Assembly (NCBI RefSeq): GCF_015594845.1
Contig: NZ_JADNRK010000006.1
Coordinates: 62,001-126,000 of the forward strand
Source: Alkalibacter mobilis
GTDB lineage: Bacteria > Bacillota > Clostridia > Eubacteriales > Alkalibacteraceae
Reading direction: 5' to 3'
DNA length: 64,000 bases
Of this stretch, positions 27,525 to 35,684 are shown piece by piece. A program made the position numbers and the translations under genes. The notes below the pieces were generated by a model that saw only the letters and a list, made by a program, of their open reading frames with translations, searched no databases and had not been told where the DNA came from. How positions within the stretch are numbered: position 1 is the stretch's first letter; every line of letters starts with the position of its first letter.

Positions 27525-29432
27525 GTGATTAAAATCAAATTAAAGGACGGAACAATAAAAGAATTTGAAAATAAAGTGTCAGCTTATGAAATAGCTCAAG
27601 ATATAAGTGAAGGCTTGGGTAGAATGGCTTGTGCAGCTGAACTCAATGGAGAGATAGTTGACTTGAGAAAGGTTGTTGAGGCTGACAGCAATCTGAACAT
27701 ATTGACTTTTGACAGTGAAGGTGGAAAACATGCATACTGGCATACTTCAACACATATAATGGCCCAGGCTGTAAAAAGGCTCTTTCCAGAGGCGAAACTG
27801 GCCATAGGACCAGCTATTGAAAACGGGTTTTACTACGATTTTGACTTGGATAGAACTCTTGTGCCTGAGGATTTGGAAAAGATCGAGTCTGAAATGAAGA
27901 AAATCATAAAAGAAAAACTTTCGGTGACAAGAGAAGAGTTGCCAAGAGATGAAGCCATGTCAAAAATGGAGGAACTCGGAGAAGATTACAAAGTGGAACT
28001 TATAAGAGACTTGCCGGAAGATGCGGTGATCAGTTTTTACAGCCAAGGAGAATTTACTGATTTGTGTGCAGGTCCTCATCTTATGAACACCGGATCGGTC
28101 AAGTCCTTTAAACTTCTAAGCATAGCGGGGGCATATTGGAGAGGCAATGAAAACAACAAGATGCTCCAAAGGATCTATGGTATAGCTTTTCCGAAGAAAT
28201 CAATGCTTGATGAATATCTTGACAGGTTGGAAGAAGCAAAAAGAAGAGATCATAGAAAACTGGGAAAGGAACTCGATCTTTTTTCAATACAGGAAGAAGG
28301 ACCCGGATTTCCGTTTTTCCATCCCAAAGGCATGATTTTAAGAAATATACTTGAAAATTTTTGGAGAGAAGAACATATAAAGAGTAATTATGAGGAAATC
28401 AAGACTCCAATAATACTTGATGTTGAACTATGGAAGAGATCGGGACACTGGGATAATTACAGGGAAAATATGTATTTTACCCAGATAGACGATAGAGAAT
28501 TTGCAGTAAAACCCATGAATTGTCCTGGGGGAATGCTTATGTACAAAAGAAAAATGCATTCATACAGAGATTTGCCCATAAGAATGGCGGAACTGGGCCT
28601 TGTACACAGACACGAACTTTCAGGGGCGCTACACGGACTTATGAGGGTCAGAAATTTCACACAGGATGATGCGCACCTGTACATGACCAGGGAACAGGTA
28701 AAAGATCAAATTATCGAAATTATAGATCTCACTGACAAAATCTACAAGGTCTTTGGATTTTCATATAAGGTGGAATTGTCCACCAAACCTGAAAATGCAA
28801 TAGGCGATGACAAGGATTGGGAAGTTGCCACCGAAGCCTTGAGAGATACCCTGGAGGAAAAGGGGATTGCCTACCGTGTAAATGAAGGGGATGGCGCCTT
28901 CTATGGCCCTAAGATAGATTTTCATTTGGAAGACTGCATCGGAAGGACTTGGCAGTGTGGAACCATACAATTGGACTTTCAGATGCCGGAGAGATTTGAT
29001 CTTACATATGTGGGAGCTGATGGTGAAAAGCACAGGCCTGTGATGGTTCACAGAACGGTACTTGGCAGCATAGAGCGTTTCATTGGGATACTGATAGAGC
29101 ACTACGCTGGTGCATTTCCGCTTTGGTTGTCACCAGAGCAGGTAAGGATCCTGCCGATAGCTCCTGCACATCACGAATACGCTTACGAATTGGAGAAGTT
29201 GCTTAAGGAAAATAATATTCGTGTGGAAGTAGATGCCAGGGATGAAAAAATCGGTTATAGAATTAGAGAAGCTCAACTACAAAAGACTCCATACATGCTT
29301 GTAGTCGGACAGAAGGAAGCCGAGTCAGGGACTGTGTCATTGAGATCGAGAAAAGAGGCAGATCTTGGAACGGTAAGCAAAGAAGAGTTCTTAGATATGA
29401 TTTTGATGGAAATCAAAGAAAAAAGAAATTAA
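27525..29432 (+). CDS. thrS: threonine--tRNA ligase
   Basis: A class II aminoacyl-tRNA synthetase, 635 residues, with the expected order: TGS domain (MIKIKLKDGTIKEFEN), the HxxxH editing/SAD domain (THIMAQAVKRLFP, TDLCAGPHL), the catalytic core with the zinc-binding Cys in MNCPGGML and GLVHRHELSGALHGLMRVRNFTQDDAH, and a C-terminal anticodon-binding domain. The start is GTG 27525, 6 bp after AGGAGGG; an in-frame ATG inside the T-box is not a start. Regulated by the upstream T-box. Confidence 0.97.
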   Translation: MIKIKLKDGTIKEFENKVSAYEIAQDISEGLGRMACAAELNGEIVDLRKVVEADSNLNILTFDSEGGKHAYWHTSTHIMAQAVKRLFPEAKLAIGPAIENGFYYDFDLDRTLVPEDLEKIESEMKKIIKEKLSVTREELPRDEAMSKMEELGEDYKVELIRDLPEDAVISFYSQGEFTDLCAGPHLMNTGSVKSFKLLSIAGAYWRGNENNKMLQRIYGIAFPKKSMLDEYLDRLEEAKRRDHRKLGKELDLFSIQEEGPGFPFFHPKGMILRNILENFWREEHIKSNYEEIKTPIILDVELWKRSGHWDNYRENMYFTQIDDREFAVKPMNCPGGMLMYKRKMHSYRDLPIRMAELGLVHRHELSGALHGLMRVRNFTQDDAHLYMTREQVKDQIIEIIDLTDKIYKVFGFSYKVELSTKPENAIGDDKDWEVATEALRDTLEEKGIAYRVNEGDGAFYGPKIDFHLEDCIGRTWQCGTIQLDFQMPERFDLTYVGADGEKHRPVMVHRTVLGSIERFIGILIEHYAGAFPLWLSPEQVRILPIAPAHHEYAYELEKLLKENNIRVEVDARDEKIGYRIREAQLQKTPYMLVVGQKEAESGTVSLRSRKEADLGTVSKEEFLDMILMEIKEKRN

Positions 29433-29434
29433 CC

Positions 29435-29463
29435 TTGACGACATAGTCGACATATGATATCAT
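29435..29463 (+). promoter_or_regulatory. promoter of the infC-rpmI-rplT operon
   Basis: TTGACG (29435-29440), a 17-bp spacer and TATCAT (29458-29463), directly downstream of thrS. Confidence 0.65.
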
Positions 29464-29467
29464 GACT

Positions 29468-29580
29468 TAGTAACAAAGTAGAAGGTCCACTTCTCACCTT
29501 GGAGTTTTTAAAGTCCGGGTTAATAGGTCAATGGATAATTTTTGGCAGGTGGATAATTCTACCTGCCATTTTATATTATG
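29468..29580 (+). ncRNA. L20-type ribosomal leader
   Basis: The untranslated leader before infC contains GGTCCACTTCTCACC and CCGGGTTAATAGGTC, recognisable pieces of the Firmicutes infC-rpmI-rplT (L20) autoregulatory leader. It ends in a hairpin TGGCAGGT / ACCTGCCA (29543-29550, 29561-29568) followed by TTTTATATT, which would act as the attenuator. L20 protein is expected to bind here and stop transcription. Assignment is by motif recall, not by covariance search. Confidence 0.7.
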
Positions 29581-29636
29581 GCAAGATAAGTGATTGAGTC
29601 GAAGGCGACTCAAAATTATTACGGAGGTGTATACTT

Positions 29637-30152
29637 ATCAGTAAAGAATTCCAAATCAATGAACAAATCAGAGATAGAGAGATCAGAGTGATTGGCGATG
29701 ACGGTGAGCAGTTGGGCATAATGTCATCAAGAGATGCGCAGAAATTAGCTGATGAAAAAGAAATGGATCTAGTGAAAATTTCTCCAAACGCCAAGCCACC
29801 GGTCTGCAGAATCATGGATTACGGAAAATTCAAATACGAGCAAAGCAGAAAAGAGAAAGAAGCAAAAAAGAAGCAAAAGGTAATTAATGTCAAGGAAATC
29901 AGAATGTCTGCCGCAGTGCAGGATCACGACTTGAACGTTAAAGCCAAGAATTGCATCAAATTTTTGGAGAACGGAGACAGAGTAAAAGCTTCTGTTCGAT
30001 TTAGAGGTAGAGAAATGGCTTATACCGATTCAGGTAAAGACTTATTGCTTAAGTTCGCAGAAATTGTTTCAGAAGTGGGTAAAATTGAAAAGGCTCCAAA
30101 ACTTGAAGGTAGAAGTATGGTAATGTACCTTATGCCTAAGAAGGAAAGCTAA
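29637..30152 (+). CDS. infC: translation initiation factor IF-3 (ATC start)
   Basis: IF-3 binds the 30S subunit and proofreads initiator tRNA and start codon. The likely start is the rare codon ATC at 29637, 8 bp after GGAGGTG, giving a 171-residue protein whose N-terminus SKEFQINEQIRDREIRVIGDDGEQLGI is the conserved IF-3 beginning. An internal ATG at 29688 would remove those residues. The C-terminal domain has KEIRMS, DHDLNVKAKN and VKASVRFRGREM. Non-canonical infC starts are known and serve IF-3 autoregulation. Confidence 0.93.
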   Translation: MSKEFQINEQIRDREIRVIGDDGEQLGIMSSRDAQKLADEKEMDLVKISPNAKPPVCRIMDYGKFKYEQSRKEKEAKKKQKVINVKEIRMSAAVQDHDLNVKAKNCIKFLENGDRVKASVRFRGREMAYTDSGKDLLLKFAEIVSEVGKIEKAPKLEGRSMVMYLMPKKES

Positions 30153-30213
30153 AATTCAAACCCAGTTTGATTATAGATAGCATAACTTACATGTACAGGA
30201 GGGAGGAACTGAA

Positions 30214-30411
30214 ATGCCTAAAATGAAATCCCATAGAGGAGCAGCAAAGAGATTTAAAGTAACTAAATCTGGTAAGGTTAAAAGAGCAAAGGCTTTTAAA
30301 AGTCATATCTTAACCAAGAAATCTCAAAAAAGAAAGAGAAACCTTAGAAAAATCGGTTATCTTGAAGGCGCTGACGCCGCAAACATGAAAAAAGTATTAC
30401 CATATCAATAA
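30214..30411 (+). CDS. rpmI: 50S ribosomal protein L35
   Basis: A 65-residue very basic ribosomal protein starting [24 protein letters not shown], full length for L35. It is the second gene of the infC operon, with GGAGGGAGG upstream of ATG. Confidence 0.97.
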   Translation: MPKMKSHRGAAKRFKVTKSGKVKRAKAFKSHILTKKSQKRKRNLRKIGYLEGADAANMKKVLPYQ

Positions 30412-30436
30412 TTGAAATCAGATAGGAGGTTAAAAC

Positions 30437-30793
30437 ATGGCTAGAGTAAAAAAAGCTATTAACGCGAAGAAAAAACATAAAAAAATTATGAAACTAGCTA
30501 AAGGTTACTACGGTTCAAAAAGCAAGCAGTTCAGACCTGCCAATGAAGCCGTAATGAGAGCCCTTAGATCAGCATATTCAGGTAGAAAGCAAAAGAAGAG
30601 AGACTACAGAAAGCTTTGGATCGCAAGAATCAACGCTGCTGCAAGAATGAACAACATGAGCTACAGCAGATTGATGCATGGTCTTAAATTGGCGGATGTT
30701 CAGATAGACAGAAAGATATTGGCAGAATTAGCTGTATCTGACATGGCCGCATTTACACAACTTGTAGATGTTGCAAAGGCGAAGTTAAATTAA
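30437..30793 (+). CDS. rplT: 50S ribosomal protein L20
   Basis: A 118-residue basic ribosomal protein ([43 protein letters not shown]), full length. L20 is an early 50S assembly protein and the presumed repressor of its own operon through the leader near 29.5 kb. The ribosome binding site AGGAGG lies 8 bp upstream. A terminator follows. Confidence 0.97.
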   Translation: MARVKKAINAKKKHKKIMKLAKGYYGSKSKQFRPANEAVMRALRSAYSGRKQKKRDYRKLWIARINAAARMNNMSYSRLMHGLKLADVQIDRKILAELAVSDMAAFTQLVDVAKAKLN

Positions 30794-30799
30794 TAATTC

Positions 30800-30840
30800 A
30801 AGTGCCTGATTGAAATTCAATACGGGCACTTCGAATTTTT
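30800..30840 (+). terminator. terminator of infC-rpmI-rplT operon
   Basis: Stem AAGTGCC (30800-30806) / GGCACTT (30825-30831), then CGAATTTTT. Confidence 0.75.
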
Positions 30841-30852
30841 ATGAATTTTCTC

Positions 30853-30882
30853 TTGACGAGATACTGTTTTATATGTTATTCT
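30853..30882 (+). promoter_or_regulatory. promoter of tRNA-Leu
   Basis: TTGACG (30853-30858), an 18-bp spacer and TATTCT (30877-30882), 20 bp before the tRNA. Confidence 0.6.
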
Positions 30883-30902
30883 AATTCTTGTATTCACGGT
30901 GA

Positions 30903-30989
30903 GCCGAAGTGGTGGAATTGGCAGACGCGCTGGACTCAAAATCCAGTGAGGTAACACTCGTGCGGGTTCGACTCCCGCCTTCGGCACCA
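30903..30989 (+). tRNA. tRNA-Leu (anticodon CAA)
   Basis: Acceptor arms GCCGAAG (30903-30909) and CTTCGGC (30979-30985) pair perfectly and are followed by encoded ACCA. The anticodon stem is CTGGA/TCCAG with loop CTCAAAA, giving anticodon CAA at 30937-30939, which reads UUG. The long variable arm is that of a class II tRNA, and the T arm GCGGGTTCGACTCCCGC is intact. Confidence 0.96.
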
Positions 30990-31018
30990 TTTTAAAAGTA
31001 AATAATCCACACAAATCA

Positions 31019-31050
31019 AATCGAAATTTATTTCGATTTTTTTTTATGTC
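31019..31050 (+). terminator. terminator after tRNA-Leu
   Basis: Stem AATCGAAAT / ATTTCGATT followed by a long T run. The 366 bp between rplT and the sigma factor gene hold only two terminators, the tRNA and two promoters. Confidence 0.8.
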
Positions 31051-31110
31051 TGGACTGCTTTTGTTTCTTGTTTGTCATTTAGGATATAAGTTAAATATTA
31101 GATATATTGA

Positions 31111-31138
31111 GGGAACTTTTTTTGAACATGCTCGTCTA
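31111..31138 (+). promoter_or_regulatory. ECF-type promoter of the sigma factor gene
   Basis: GGGAAC (31111-31116) followed by T-rich DNA, a 16-bp spacer and CGTC (31133-31136) match the bacillary ECF pattern (AAC -35 core and CGTC/CGTA -10). The transcript would start about 17 nt before the ATG, suggesting autoregulation. Confidence 0.65.
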
Positions 31139-31159
31139 AATCAATGAGGGGGTAAAGTG

Positions 31160-31696
31160 ATGGACATTTATGAGAAAGAGCTTTTGGCAGACTTTCAAAA
31201 GGGAAAAAGGGATGCATTTGAGATTGTAATGGATAGATACGGAAAAAAAGTGTACAACATTATCGCAAGAATGATTTCAGATAAAGAAGAAGCAAAAGAT
31301 CTGACACAGGAAACATTTATAAAAGTTTACAAAAACATGAAAAATTTCAAAGGTGAGAGTGAGCTGTACACATGGCTTTATAGAATTGCAGTAAACTGCG
31401 CTCGAGACTATTGGAGAAGGAAAGTGGAAAACTATCCTATTTCCATCCTGGAAAATAAAATATCCAGTGAGGATTCTACTGAAAAAACTGTGATCAAAGA
31501 TGAAAATCTCAAAAATATTTTGGCGGAAATAGATGAACTGGATCTTGAATACAGGGAAGTTGTTATTTTAAGAGACGTACTGGGGTATGCCTATAGCGAG
31601 ATAGCCGCCATTTTAAGCTTGCCGGTGGGAACCGTAAAAAGCAGAATCAGCAGGGGACGCAGCAAACTCAGATCCCGCATTGATTTTAAAGATTGA
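31160..31696 (+). CDS. ECF-type RNA polymerase sigma factor
   Basis: A 178-residue sigma-70 family group 4 protein. The region 2 signature DLTQETFIKVYKNMKNFKGES lies near residue 52, and the region 4 helix-turn-helix YSEIAAILSLPVGTVKSRISRGRSKLR lies at the C-terminus. It has no region 3. It is followed 14 bp later by a zf-HC2 membrane protein that is probably its anti-sigma partner. I chose ATG 31160, with GAGGGGG upstream. The regulon is unknown; envelope stress is a guess from the partner's type. Confidence 0.92.
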   Translation: MDIYEKELLADFQKGKRDAFEIVMDRYGKKVYNIIARMISDKEEAKDLTQETFIKVYKNMKNFKGESELYTWLYRIAVNCARDYWRRKVENYPISILENKISSEDSTEKTVIKDENLKNILAEIDELDLEYREVVILRDVLGYAYSEIAAILSLPVGTVKSRISRGRSKLRSRIDFKD

Positions 31697-31710
31697 AAGG
31701 AGGAAAGGCA

Positions 31711-32874
31711 ATGGATCATGACAAATATATCGATTATATAAACAGATTTGTCGATGATGACTTGAGTGTCGAGGAAACCATTGAATTACAATCTCACCTG
31801 GAAACCTGTAAAGAGTGCAGCCGGTATTTTGAAGATGTCAAGGAATTCAAAAACAGGTTGTCCTCAGTAGAGGAATACGATATGGATTTTGATTTGAAAA
31901 AGGGAGTCATGAAAGAAATCGACAAAGGAAGGATGAAGAAAGTGAACTACAGGAAGTATTTCCCCATAGCAGCCGGTCTGATACTGGTGTTGTTTTTAAT
32001 CACTCCATTTTTGAAAACATTTTTATTTGGATCCATGGCAAACCAGGATTCCGCTGAAAACGGTGGAGAACCTGCATATGACTACGATTATGATTACGGA
32101 GATGATGGAAAGGATTCCGATAGTGGCGGAGAGGAGTCAAGGGATGATTCCGGGATTACTCTCGATATGGCCGAGTCATTTGATGTATCAAAAATTATTT
32201 ACACCGGTTCCATGAATTTGTACACTGAAGAATATCAGGATACGATGGAAAAAATCGAAGTTTATATAAAGAGTATTGGAGGATTTATCCAAGAATCCAG
32301 TTCGAATTATTATGATAGCTCTGATGGGGAGATTACTAAATCCGGATACGTTCTGTTAAGGGTCAAGTCAGTGGATTTCGAAGCGGCAATGGATACAATT
32401 GAGAGTTACGGGGAAGCACAAAATTCAAACATCAGAACCACCAATATAACCCGGCAATATCAGGATATAAAAGGTGAATTGGACAGTTATTTGATTCAAC
32501 AGGAAAGATTACTCGAATATTTGGAAAAAGCTGAAAAAATCGAGGATATGCTGGCCATTGAAGATCAATTGTCGAGAGTAAGAAATGAGATCAACTACAG
32601 AACTACCATGATCAATAATTGGGATACTCAAATAGCATACTCCACTATTCAGGTAAACGTATACGAAAAAGAAGTCCCGACTACAAAAGTAAAATCACCA
32701 TTTGAAAACTTTGGTTTCAGGATCAAGGAAGCTTTTGTTCAGTCCATCAACTCCCTGTTGATATTTACATCAAATTTGTTGGTAGTACTAACTTCACTGT
32801 TGCCCTACATTCTTCTAATTGGAATCCTCGGTCTAATCGGGTTGCTGATTTTCAAGAATAGACACAAGAAATAA
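31711..32874 (+). CDS. zf-HC2 / DUF4349 membrane protein, putative anti-sigma factor
   Basis: A 387-residue protein. The N-terminal anti-sigma zinc-finger has H-x3-C-x2-C (SHLETCKECSRYF, near residues 29-41), followed by a transmembrane helix near residues 85-108. An acidic Asp/Gly/Ser linker leads to a DUF4349 domain with a coiled-coil stretch (QERLLEYLEKAEKIEDMLAIEDQLSRVRNEI). A second transmembrane segment lies near residues 350-380 with a basic tail. The position directly after the sigma gene supports an anti-sigma role. I chose ATG 31711, with AAAGGAGG 8 bp upstream. Confidence 0.85.
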   Translation: MDHDKYIDYINRFVDDDLSVEETIELQSHLETCKECSRYFEDVKEFKNRLSSVEEYDMDFDLKKGVMKEIDKGRMKKVNYRKYFPIAAGLILVLFLITPFLKTFLFGSMANQDSAENGGEPAYDYDYDYGDDGKDSDSGGEESRDDSGITLDMAESFDVSKIIYTGSMNLYTEEYQDTMEKIEVYIKSIGGFIQESSSNYYDSSDGEITKSGYVLLRVKSVDFEAAMDTIESYGEAQNSNIRTTNITRQYQDIKGELDSYLIQQERLLEYLEKAEKIEDMLAIEDQLSRVRNEINYRTTMINNWDTQIAYSTIQVNVYEKEVPTTKVKSPFENFGFRIKEAFVQSINSLLIFTSNLLVVLTSLLPYILLIGILGLIGLLIFKNRHKK

Positions 32875-32900
32875 GCAAAATTTCAGAAACTTTTGAAAGA

Positions 32901-32926
32901 AATCTCCGAAAGGAGGTTTTTTTCAT
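32901..32926 (+). terminator. GAAA-loop terminator after the DUF4349 gene
   Basis: A 7-bp stem AATCTCC / GGAGGTT (one T-G pair) closed by a GAAA tetraloop, followed by a T run. Confidence 0.85.
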
Positions 32927-32928
32927 AT

Positions 32929-32956
32929 TTGACAGTAAAAAGTTTAAAGTTATCTA
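32929..32956 (+). promoter_or_regulatory. candidate promoter of polA
   Basis: TTGACA (32929-32934), a 16-bp spacer and TATCTA (32951-32956). The -35 is consensus and the -10 is weaker. Confidence 0.5.
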
Positions 32957-33006
32957 AATTAATGATACACTATATAAGAAAAAATACTTAAAAAAGTCGG
33001 TGGAAT

Positions 33007-35676
33007 ATGGATAACAAGAGATTGATCATTATAGATGGTTTTAGCTTGATTTATAGAATGTTTTATGGTGTCAGACCAATGGCCACCAAAGATGGAATTC
33101 CAACAAATGTTGTTTATGGTTTGGGGAATTTGTTGATCAACATACTGGAAAATTTCAAACCTGATTATATTGGGGTTGCTTTTGATGAAAGCGGTCCAAC
33201 TTTCAGGCACGAATCCTATAACGAATACAAGGCAGGGAGAATGCTCATGCCTGAGGACCTTGAAGTACAGATTGCTCACGTTATGAAGATGCTCGATTTG
33301 ATGGATATCAAAAAAATTTCATTGGAAGGCTTTGAAGCGGATGACATAATTGGAACCATATCTAAAATTTGTTCTGAAAATGGAATAGAAGTGGATATAT
33401 TGACAGGGGACCGGGATGCATTTCAGCTGATCAACAATAAAGTCAAGGTTCTATACACCAAAAAAGGAATCAGTGATGTAGATATTTTTGATGAAGACAA
33501 AATCATTTCTGACTACGGGCTTTCGCCCAGAGATTTGATCGATGTAAAAGCCTTGATGGGAGATAAATCCGACAACATTCCAGGAATTGCAGGTGTAGGT
33601 GAAAAAACGGCGGTAAAGTTGATCAAGGAATATGGAGACTTGGATGGCGTATATGAAAATATAGAAGAAATTAAAGGTAAATTGCAAGAAAAGCTGATCA
33701 ATGACAAGGAGAATGCCTACTTAAGCAAGCATCTGGCTGAAATAATAAGAGAAGTGCCTTTAGTATTTGAACTTGACGAATACAAAACACTTGATTATGG
33801 GAACAAGGAAGTGATAGATTTTTTTAATGATCTTGAATGCCACTCCATAGTCAAACGACTGGCAGGGGAAGATAAACTTGCAGAAGTTCAAAAAGAAATC
33901 ACCGATAGTAAAATCGTTGTAATTAATGCCGATGAGGATTTTTCCCGTCTTAAAGAAAAAATTTTAGTGCAGGAAAAATTGTACGTAACTTATATAACAG
34001 AAAAAACAGATATTGTAAACTTAAAAGCTATAAGTTTTTATTTCGAAGATAAATGTTATTATATTTCTTCAAACCACATTACTGAAAATGTTATGATCAA
34101 AGAACTCAAAGAAATTTTTGAGTCAAAATCATTGGGGAAATATTGCTATGATGCAAAAGATCTGCTGACTTGGTCATTAGGCAGAAACATCGATTTTAAT
34201 TCATTGAAATTTGATGGATTCCTGGCATCATACTTATTGGATCCTTCAGATAGCAGGTATGGCTTGAGTGAGATCGTGTCCAAATATTTTGGAATAGAAA
34301 TCCCATCGCACGAGGAAGTGTTCGGAAAAGGAAAATCAAGAAAAAAGTTCACGGAAGTTGATGAAGAAACAGTTAAAAATTATATGTGTACTCAATCATC
34401 CATGATTCCGGAAATTTTTGTTAAATTGGAAAAACTGTTGGAAGAATCCGGCATGATATCTTTATTCCATGATATTGAGCTGCCTTTGGTGGAGGTACTT
34501 GCATCTTTTGAACATGAAGGATTTACCATTGACCAAGAAGAGTTGGATAAACTTGATATCGAATTTGACTCCATTTTGGAAAATTTGACGCAAAAAATTT
34601 ACTCATTGGCAGGGAAGGAATTCAATATCAATTCGCCGAAACAACTCGGGGAGATATTGTTTGATGATTTGAAGCTGCCGGTGATAAAAAAGACTAAAAC
34701 CGGTTATTCGACAGATGCCGAAGTACTTGAGAAGCTTTCAGACAAGCACCCGGTAGTTGAATCCATATTGGAATACAGGACTGTGGCAAAACTTAGTTCT
34801 ACATACGTCAAAGGGTTCAAGCAAATAATAAACAAAAGGACTGGAAAGATACACTCGACCTTTAATCAGGCCTTAACTTCAACCGGGCGTATTAGCAGTT
34901 CAGATCCAAATCTGCAAAACATTCCAATAAAAATTGAAATGGGTAAAAAAATTAGAAAAATTTTTGTCCCCTCTAAAGAAACAAATAAATTGCTTGATGC
35001 CGATTATTCACAAATAGAATTGAGAATATTAGCTCACATATCCTGTGACAAGACGCTGATCGAGTCATTTAAAAGAGGTGAAGACATACATACAAGGACT
35101 GCTTCAGAGATTTTTAATGTCAAATTGGATGAAGTTGAGCCAAGACAAAGAATGTATGCCAAAACCATAAACTTTGGACTTATATATGGAAAACAGGCTT
35201 ATGGACTATCCCAAGATTTGCAGATTTCACGAAAAGAAGCTCAAGAATATATAGACAGGTATTTTGGAAGATACCCGGGTGTCGAAGAATACATGAAAAA
35301 CATAGTGAACGAGGCAAATGAAAAGGGCTATGTAACAACGATTTTTGGAAGAAGAAGATTCATTCCAGAAATCAATTCAAGAAATGCCATGATAGCAAAA
35401 AGTGGCGAAAGGCTTGCATTGAACACGCCCATTCAGGGAAGTGCCGCTGACATAATAAAGATAGCAATGATCAACGTTTATGGGGAACTGAAGAAAAGAA
35501 AATTGAAATCCAAACTTATACTGACCGTGCATGATGAGTTGGTATTAGATTGTCCTATAGAAGAAATTCGGGAAGTTCGAAAATTAGTTGTGGATAAAAT
35601 GGAAAATGCTGCAAAACTTAAGGTGCCTATGACGGTTGAAATTTCAGAAGGGAATAATTGGTATGAAGCCAAATAA
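33007..35676 (+). CDS. polA: DNA polymerase I
   Basis: Repair and Okazaki-fragment polymerase, 889 residues. The N-terminal 5'-3' exonuclease (FEADDIIGTI, LTGDRDAFQLI, GDKSDNIPGIAGVGEKTA) occupies about residues 1-290. A degenerate 3'-5' exonuclease-like domain follows: the DxE motif is replaced by YVTYITEKTD, so proofreading is probably lost. The polymerase domain is intact (LLDADYSQIELRILAH, KTINFGLIYG, LTVHDELVLD). It begins a run of closely packed DNA/RNA-metabolism genes (Rlu, recU, rnhA). Confidence 0.96.
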   Translation: MDNKRLIIIDGFSLIYRMFYGVRPMATKDGIPTNVVYGLGNLLINILENFKPDYIGVAFDESGPTFRHESYNEYKAGRMLMPEDLEVQIAHVMKMLDLMDIKKISLEGFEADDIIGTISKICSENGIEVDILTGDRDAFQLINNKVKVLYTKKGISDVDIFDEDKIISDYGLSPRDLIDVKALMGDKSDNIPGIAGVGEKTAVKLIKEYGDLDGVYENIEEIKGKLQEKLINDKENAYLSKHLAEIIREVPLVFELDEYKTLDYGNKEVIDFFNDLECHSIVKRLAGEDKLAEVQKEITDSKIVVINADEDFSRLKEKILVQEKLYVTYITEKTDIVNLKAISFYFEDKCYYISSNHITENVMIKELKEIFESKSLGKYCYDAKDLLTWSLGRNIDFNSLKFDGFLASYLLDPSDSRYGLSEIVSKYFGIEIPSHEEVFGKGKSRKKFTEVDEETVKNYMCTQSSMIPEIFVKLEKLLEESGMISLFHDIELPLVEVLASFEHEGFTIDQEELDKLDIEFDSILENLTQKIYSLAGKEFNINSPKQLGEILFDDLKLPVIKKTKTGYSTDAEVLEKLSDKHPVVESILEYRTVAKLSSTYVKGFKQIINKRTGKIHSTFNQALTSTGRISSSDPNLQNIPIKIEMGKKIRKIFVPSKETNKLLDADYSQIELRILAHISCDKTLIESFKRGEDIHTRTASEIFNVKLDEVEPRQRMYAKTINFGLIYGKQAYGLSQDLQISRKEAQEYIDRYFGRYPGVEEYMKNIVNEANEKGYVTTIFGRRRFIPEINSRNAMIAKSGERLALNTPIQGSAADIIKIAMINVYGELKKRKLKSKLILTVHDELVLDCPIEEIREVRKLVVDKMENAAKLKVPMTVEISEGNNWYEAK

Positions 35677-35684
35677 TCAAATTA

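Noticed and set aside
29688-30152. IF-3 starting at the first ATG, 29688.
   Set aside because: It would delete the conserved N-terminal SKEFQINEQIRDREIRV segment and has no ribosome binding site; ATC 29637 has both.
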